Of a stretch of 64,000 bases of DNA, positions 59,961 to 64,000 are shown piece after piece. Position 1 is the stretch's first letter, and the number at the start of each line of letters is the position of its first letter. This stretch comes from Maledivibacter halophilus (GTDB lineage: Bacteria; Bacillota; Clostridia; Peptostreptococcales; Caminicellaceae). Below the pieces are notes generated by a model. That model ran no database searches. It was not told where the DNA came from and saw only the letters and a list, made by a program, of their open reading frames with translations. Made by a program: the position numbers and the translations under genes. The stretch lies in the NCBI RefSeq assembly GCF_900167445.1, contig NZ_FUZT01000001.1, positions 591,839-655,838 of the forward strand. The letters run 5' to 3'.

Positions 59961-60713
59961 GTGGAAGTATTAAAAGTAGAAAATATTAGAAAAATATATG
60001 GAAGCAAGAAAAGCTCCAAGGAGTATATGGCTTTAAAGAGCATAAGCTTTGATGTAAAGGAAGGTCAGTTTATAGGTGTTATGGGACCTTCGGGTTCCGG
60101 CAAGACAACTCTTCTTAACATATTAGGTAGTATTGATAAACCTACTACCGGCAAATTTTTTATGGGAGATAAGGATATTGCAAGCTTTAATAAGAAACAG
60201 CTTGCAAAGCATAGAATAGAGAATATTGGTTTTATTTTTCAGGATTATAATTTGCTTGAAACAATGACTATAAGAGAAAATATAATATTGCCTTTAGCAT
60301 TGTCAGGCCATAAGCCTAAGACTATGGAAAAAAAGCTAATGGAAATCACTAAGAATATGGGTATAACTGGTGTGCTGGAGAAATATCCCTATGAAGTATC
60401 AGGAGGAGAACAGCAAAGGGCTGCTGCCTGCCGGGCTCTAATAACAAATCCCAAAATTATACTGGCCGATGAACCTACAGGAAATCTCGATTCAAAATCC
60501 GGCAGGGATTTGCTGGAATTATTGACCTATATAAACAATGAATATAAAGCAACGATACTTATGGTAACCCATGATGTTTTCGCTGCCAGCTATTGTCAGA
60601 AAATAATGTTTATCCGTGATGGAGAGATATATAATGAGCTGTATGCAGGAGATAACAAGAAGGAATTTTTTGATTCTATTATTGAAACAATGAGCGTTAT
60701 TGGAGGTGAATAG
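59961..60713 (+). CDS. Bacitracin-type ABC transporter, ATP-binding protein (BceA type)
   Basis: 250 residues of the MacB/BceA ATPase group: Walker A GPSGSGKTT, Q-loop FIFQDYNLL, signature VSGGEQQRAAACRAL, Walker B IILADEPTGNLDSKSG and switch His in VTHDVF. The start is a GTG with GGAGGTGG upstream. It is encoded 2 bp before the permease. With the permease it protects against cell-wall-active peptides and signals to the kinase. Confidence 0.95.
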   Translation: MEVLKVENIRKIYGSKKSSKEYMALKSISFDVKEGQFIGVMGPSGSGKTTLLNILGSIDKPTTGKFFMGDKDIASFNKKQLAKHRIENIGFIFQDYNLLETMTIRENIILPLALSGHKPKTMEKKLMEITKNMGITGVLEKYPYEVSGGEQQRAAACRALITNPKIILADEPTGNLDSKSGRDLLELLTYINNEYKATILMVTHDVFAASYCQKIMFIRDGEIYNELYAGDNKKEFFDSIIETMSVIGGE

Positions 60714-60715
60714 AA

Positions 60716-62683
60716 ATGAATTTGACTACATTAGCTATCTCCAATATAAAAAGAAATTTTAAGAAATATATTATGTATTTCTTTTCACTAAGCTTTAGTG
60801 TTTTTACTGCATATACTTTTTTTGCATTAATGCAAAATCAATATGTATTAATGGCCTTTACATATGACGATAGATATAAAGCCTTATTAAAAAGCTTTGG
60901 AATCATTATAATGGTATTTGTAATGTTTTTTTTGATAAGTTCCAATAAAAGTTTTATTAGGGCTAGAAAGAAGGAAATATCCACTTATTCGTTATTTGGA
61001 ATGACAAATGGTAAGATTGGAAGACTTTTATTTATTGAAACCATGATAGTAGGTATGGTGGCCCTTATCATTGGTATAGTAGCAGGAATATTCTTCTCAA
61101 AGCTTATTGCCATGATTTTATTGGATATTTCTTTAGCCTCTTTTACAGGAAATATAGAATTTACCATAGCACCTAAGGCTATTTATATTACAACTATAAT
61201 ATTTATGTCTATATTTGCTGTTATGGGATTATCGGGATTAATAGTTATAAATAGATTTGAATTAGTAGATTTATTCAAAGCCAATAAGATATCTGAGGGT
61301 AAGTCCAAGGGGTCAGTGACAATATTAATTATCTCCCTTTTATTAATTGGGGTTGGATATTATAAAGCTTCAATTCCTAATCCAATGAAAGTTGCAAGCT
61401 CAGCCATAACCATTTTGATTTTAGTTATCAGTGGAACATATTTGTTCTTTTGGGGTGGCTTTCCAAAGGTGTTAAGTTTAATAAAAAGTAAGAAAAGCTA
61501 TTATTATAAAGGGGTCAATTTAATATCAACTTCTGCCTTTTCCCATAGAATGAAGTCTATAAGTGCTGTTATGGCTACAATAGCTGTTTTATCTGCCGTT
61601 GCCACAACGGCAATTGCCACGGGATATACCTTATATTACAATATTGAAAATAATGTTTATGAACAATTGGGCTATGATATGTATTTTTATGGTGGGCAGG
61701 AAGACGTATTGGATGATGTAAGATCTGCCTTCAAAATCCATGGAAATGAAATTATTGATGAATTTACTGCCCAAAGGTATACGACTTCACCGGATATTGA
61801 GGTTTCTCAAGTTAAGAATTCCCCATTTGCCATAGGTAAAGATGATTATTTTAGGGTATACCCTGAATCATTATATAATGAACTTATGTCTATGACTAGA
61901 CTTGATTATAAACCTATAAGTATAAAGTCTGGTGAGGCAGTATATTTTTATCCCTTTTTATCAAATCAAATAGCCGATGCCATGGCTGGACAAGACCTCA
62001 TATTTACAGATAGATCATTGACTGTAATTGGAGCTATAAGGTCAGATGTACTGTTCTTTGGTGCAATTCATACCATTGCAATCAGCGATAATGATTTTAA
62101 TGAACTTTTAAAAAAGGGAGATATAAGGGACACTAATGATGGGGGACAGCCCTATGATAAAGTAACGGTATTTAATTATGAAAAAGCCTTGAGTTCACCA
62201 GAATTAAATAGTGAACTAACAGAAATATTATCGGGCAAAACAGGAAAATTTAGGACAGCATATAGCCTTTATGATGAATCGTTACAAAGCTTTGGATTAG
62301 TTTGTTTTATTGGTTTCTTTATGGGGGCAGTATTCATATTAATGACTGCTAGCTTATTATATTTTAAACAGATAATGGCAGCTGAAGAGGAAAGACATCA
62401 ATATAAAATCCTTAGAAAAATTGGAATGAATCAGGTTATAGAGAAGGCTGTAATTGCAAGACGGCTTATACCAGTGTTTTTAATACCATTATTAGTGGGA
62501 ATTGTTCATAGTATATTTGCTATGAAATCGGCAGATACCATGGTTTTTTCAAATATGATAGGAAGTGAAAATTCTTTTATTACAGTACTTTTATCTTCCT
62601 TTGTAATGTATGGAATATATGCTGTTGTTTATAGTATTTTTTATTTTATTACAATGAGACAGTATTCAAGAATAGTAAAATAG
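60716..62683 (+). CDS. Bacitracin-type ABC transporter, FtsX-like permease (BceB type)
   Basis: 655 residues, typical BceB length. Ten transmembrane helices can be traced, with a large extracellular domain of about 200 residues between TM7 and TM8 (about 305-530) for peptide recognition. FtsX-type segments include ARKKEISTYSLFGMTNGKIGRLLFIET near the N-terminus and EERHQYKILRKIGMNQVIEKAVIARR near the C-terminus. It completes the four-gene resistance module. Confidence 0.94.
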   Translation: MNLTTLAISNIKRNFKKYIMYFFSLSFSVFTAYTFFALMQNQYVLMAFTYDDRYKALLKSFGIIIMVFVMFFLISSNKSFIRARKKEISTYSLFGMTNGKIGRLLFIETMIVGMVALIIGIVAGIFFSKLIAMILLDISLASFTGNIEFTIAPKAIYITTIIFMSIFAVMGLSGLIVINRFELVDLFKANKISEGKSKGSVTILIISLLLIGVGYYKASIPNPMKVASSAITILILVISGTYLFFWGGFPKVLSLIKSKKSYYYKGVNLISTSAFSHRMKSISAVMATIAVLSAVATTAIATGYTLYYNIENNVYEQLGYDMYFYGGQEDVLDDVRSAFKIHGNEIIDEFTAQRYTTSPDIEVSQVKNSPFAIGKDDYFRVYPESLYNELMSMTRLDYKPISIKSGEAVYFYPFLSNQIADAMAGQDLIFTDRSLTVIGAIRSDVLFFGAIHTIAISDNDFNELLKKGDIRDTNDGGQPYDKVTVFNYEKALSSPELNSELTEILSGKTGKFRTAYSLYDESLQSFGLVCFIGFFMGAVFILMTASLLYFKQIMAAEEERHQYKILRKIGMNQVIEKAVIARRLIPVFLIPLLVGIVHSIFAMKSADTMVFSNMIGSENSFITVLLSSFVMYGIYAVVYSIFYFITMRQYSRIVK

Positions 62684-62743
62684 ATTTGAATTTAAAGGCT
62701 CTTTGTCAATAGTTGGGGTGGGATTAGTTTTGATCCTGCTCCA

Positions 62744-63601
62744 TTATTTTAAAAATAATACTTTATATAAAAAGCCACAAAAAATAGCAATTGAAGTACT
62801 AGTTAAGGTTCCGATTAGAAATTTATCACTGAAAGATTTATCTTTAGTAATTTTATCAAATCTTGCAATGGATTTTGCTGTTATTACAAAGGTTATGGCA
62901 ACATAATTATTAATAAGTATAAAAGTAAAAATGAGTATTCTTTCTAGAATTCCTATTATTTCTCCTCCAGATTTTGAATTTGACTCGTCTAGAGTGGCGG
63001 CAATTTCATGAATGGATGGATTTGTTGTATTGGATATATCGTGAGTTTCTACTGCTTCATTATTTTTTGCTTCACTAGTATATTGGGATGATAATTCTAA
63101 AAGGGTTAACTTGGTTATAATGGTCCCTCCATTTATAATAAATAGAAAAAAGGAAATAGATAGGATTAATTGGGTCCATATATTATTATTAATCACTTTT
63201 AAAATGGGATAAATATTAATTATCATATTAGAAAGATTTATGTATAATGTGTTTAAATCTAAAAAATGATACAAAGGATAAGCTGCAAAAATGATTAATA
63301 TATGTAAAAACTGGTCTGTAAAAAACAGTATTAAAGAATATTTATTGTATTTTTTACTCAGACGTATTTTATGTTTATCTACTAGATAATGAGAAAATGC
63401 AAATCCAAATAAAATAATTGTTAGTTTGATGCTGAAAAAGGAAATGGTAAGAAGTAGAGAAGTTAAAAAATGATGGATAGAATGTTTAAGCAGTATATTG
63501 TCACTATGTATTTTTCCCTTTGCAATTTTATTATTTTGCAAATAGAAGTCTCCTACTATATGACTTAATATAAGCAAGCTAATTATTAAATTTGAGTACA
63601 T
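62744..63601 (-). CDS. DUF3307 family membrane protein
   Basis: About 285 residues with hydrophobic helices throughout. The N-terminus SNLIISLLILSHIVGDFYLQNNKIAKGK...LLKHSIHHFL matches DUF3307 proteins, often encoded beside SatD-like proteins. The remaining helices are interrupted by a hydrophilic region (about 180-215). ATG 63601 has GCAGGAG 6 nt upstream; an ATG two codons earlier directly abuts that site. It is convergent with the bceB-like gene (60-bp gap). Function unknown. Confidence 0.8.
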   Translation of the reverse strand: MYSNLIISLLILSHIVGDFYLQNNKIAKGKIHSDNILLKHSIHHFLTSLLLTISFFSIKLTIILFGFAFSHYLVDKHKIRLSKKYNKYSLILFFTDQFLHILIIFAAYPLYHFLDLNTLYINLSNMIINIYPILKVINNNIWTQLILSISFFLFIINGGTIITKLTLLELSSQYTSEAKNNEAVETHDISNTTNPSIHEIAATLDESNSKSGGEIIGILERILIFTFILINNYVAITFVITAKSIARFDKITKDKSFSDKFLIGTLTSTSIAIFCGFLYKVLFLK

Positions 63602-63686
63602 AAACATCTCCTGCTTTCATAATAGTCCTGTTTTATGGGTTTTTTTAGATAGAGAATTTGGTTTATAGTTATCCACAATCCTTATC

Positions 63687-63847
63687 TGAGCAAATTGCAT
63701 AATTGCCTTCTCAAAAAATTAGCTACTACGTATTGTACTAAAATCTCTGAAACTATACCATCGAAATATACTTTATTCTAAATAATTAAATTAAGGATAA
63801 TATTCACATATGCAATTTTGCCAAATTAGAGTTATGCAAATTCCTCA
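63687..63847 (+). repeat. 160-bp MITE-like element, copy F (long form)
   Basis: Starts TGAGCAAATTGCATAATTGC and ends GTTATGCAAATTCCTCA. Both flanks are TC, a possible 2-bp duplication. It carries the same internal block as copy E (for example TATACTTTATTCTAAATAAT), about 40 bp longer than the short form. It lies upstream of the DUF3307 gene. Confidence 0.85.
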
Positions 63848-63892
63848 TCTTAATAAATACAATATATAGCAATAGTATGATATAATTGCTTA

Positions 63893-63940
63893 TATAGCTT
63901 GTACAAGTTATATTTCAAGATATAGCTTGTACAAGCTATA
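63893..63940. promoter_or_regulatory. Two tandem palindromic operators
   Basis: TATAGCTTGTACAAGTTATA (63893-63912) and TATAGCTTGTACAAGCTATA (63921-63940) are 20-bp palindromes, the second perfect, with centres 28 bp apart. On the minus strand TTGAAA and TATAAG elements overlap them, so a dimeric repressor could block a promoter for the DUF3307 gene. The regulator is not in the window or not identified. Confidence 0.6.
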
Positions 63941-63946
63941 TAAAAC

Positions 63947-64000
63947 TTAAATACTATCATATTTTTTTTTAAGGAAGTTAATAATACTTTCTTCAGCTAC
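63947..64000 (-). CDS. 3' end of a minus-strand gene cut by the window edge
   Basis: Seventeen codons, VAEESIINFLKKKYDSI, run from the window edge to a TAA. The other two minus-strand frames have stops within a few codons of the edge. It precedes the DUF3307 gene; a SatD-type protein is the usual partner there, but this fragment is too short to identify. Confidence 0.35.
   Translation of the reverse strand, partial: VAEESIINFLKKKYDSI

Noticed and set aside
62703..62906. Plus-strand 67-codon ORF after bceB
   Set aside because: It is antisense to the 3' end of the DUF3307 gene and has no ribosome-binding site.
3609..63847. Dispersed repeats considered as a CRISPR array
   Set aside because: Copies are kilobases apart, 120-160 bp long, with inverted termini and no spacers or cas genes.

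Overview
The window is AT-rich, densely coded DNA of low-GC Gram-positive type: strong AGGAGG ribosome-binding sites, TTGACA-N17-TATAAT promoters, and frequent GTG and TTG starts. It suggests an anaerobic, amino-acid- and polyol-using member of the Clostridia. Pointers are B12-dependent split methionine synthase, the anaerobic homocysteine pathway, S-layer (SLH) anchoring, sigma-54 activation and DUF6179/DUF6323. Genus cannot be fixed from the sequence. No rRNA, tRNA, CRISPR array or intact transposase gene was seen.

Layout. 1-3.4 kb: a LysR regulator divergent from a dicarboxylate/amino-acid symporter and a class V PLP enzyme cut by the window edge. 4.2-7.2 kb: a polar amino-acid ABC transporter co-transcribed with a TudS-like desulfidase. 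7.4-11.5 kb: a GlnK/GlnL (YcbA/YcbB)-type two-component pair and an NhaC-family antiporter. 12-17.8 kb: a GldA-like dehydrogenase, a YjiH-type membrane protein, a class I aminotransferase and a sodium:solute symporter with a 42-residue companion. 17.9-26.1 kb: an NtrB/NtrC-type pair, then a sigma-54 promoter and a 5-oxoproline operon (Nramp-like transporter, DUF1445, pxpA, pxpB, pxpC). 26.1-33.2 kb: two tandem SAM-I riboswitches, each with a terminator, controlling an anaerobic homocysteine/methionine operon (DUF39, NIL-ferredoxin, UPF0280, metF, MetH reactivation protein, short metH). 33.2-37 kb: a QTMAN/GTDC1-like glycosyltransferase, an Fpg/Nei-like protein without the catalytic proline, a probable IS605-type remnant and a 5'-truncated gene. 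37.3-41.7 kb: a membrane-anchored GH26 mannanase-like enzyme and a large SLH/acetylesterase protein. 42-48.8 kb: a mannitol-type PTS operon with a membrane-tethered EIIA, a PfkB kinase and a SorE-like dehydrogenase. 49.1-51.1 kb: an arsR-acr3-arsC arsenic operon. 51.9-55.7 kb: an RNA-repair/ribosome-rescue island, rtcB-prfH plus DUF6323-DUF6179. 56-62.7 kb: an unknown protein, a soluble chemoreceptor and a complete BceRS-BceAB-type peptide sensing and detoxification module. 62.7-64 kb: a DUF3307 membrane protein and the 3' end of another minus-strand gene, with paired palindromic operators between them.

Three things stand out. (1) A family of 120-bp and 160-bp intergenic elements has terminal inverted repeats TGAG(C/G)AAATTGCATAAT. 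Six near-complete copies occur, and five are flanked by an exact 2-bp direct repeat, so they behave like a MITE. (2) The rtcB leader holds three copies of one 11-12-nt sequence arranged so that two hairpins are mutually exclusive; one of them buries the rtcB ribosome-binding site and start codon. (3) The rtcB-prfH unit is followed by the uncharacterised pair DUF6323-DUF6179, which has its own strong promoter; together they are a candidate expanded ribosome-repair system.
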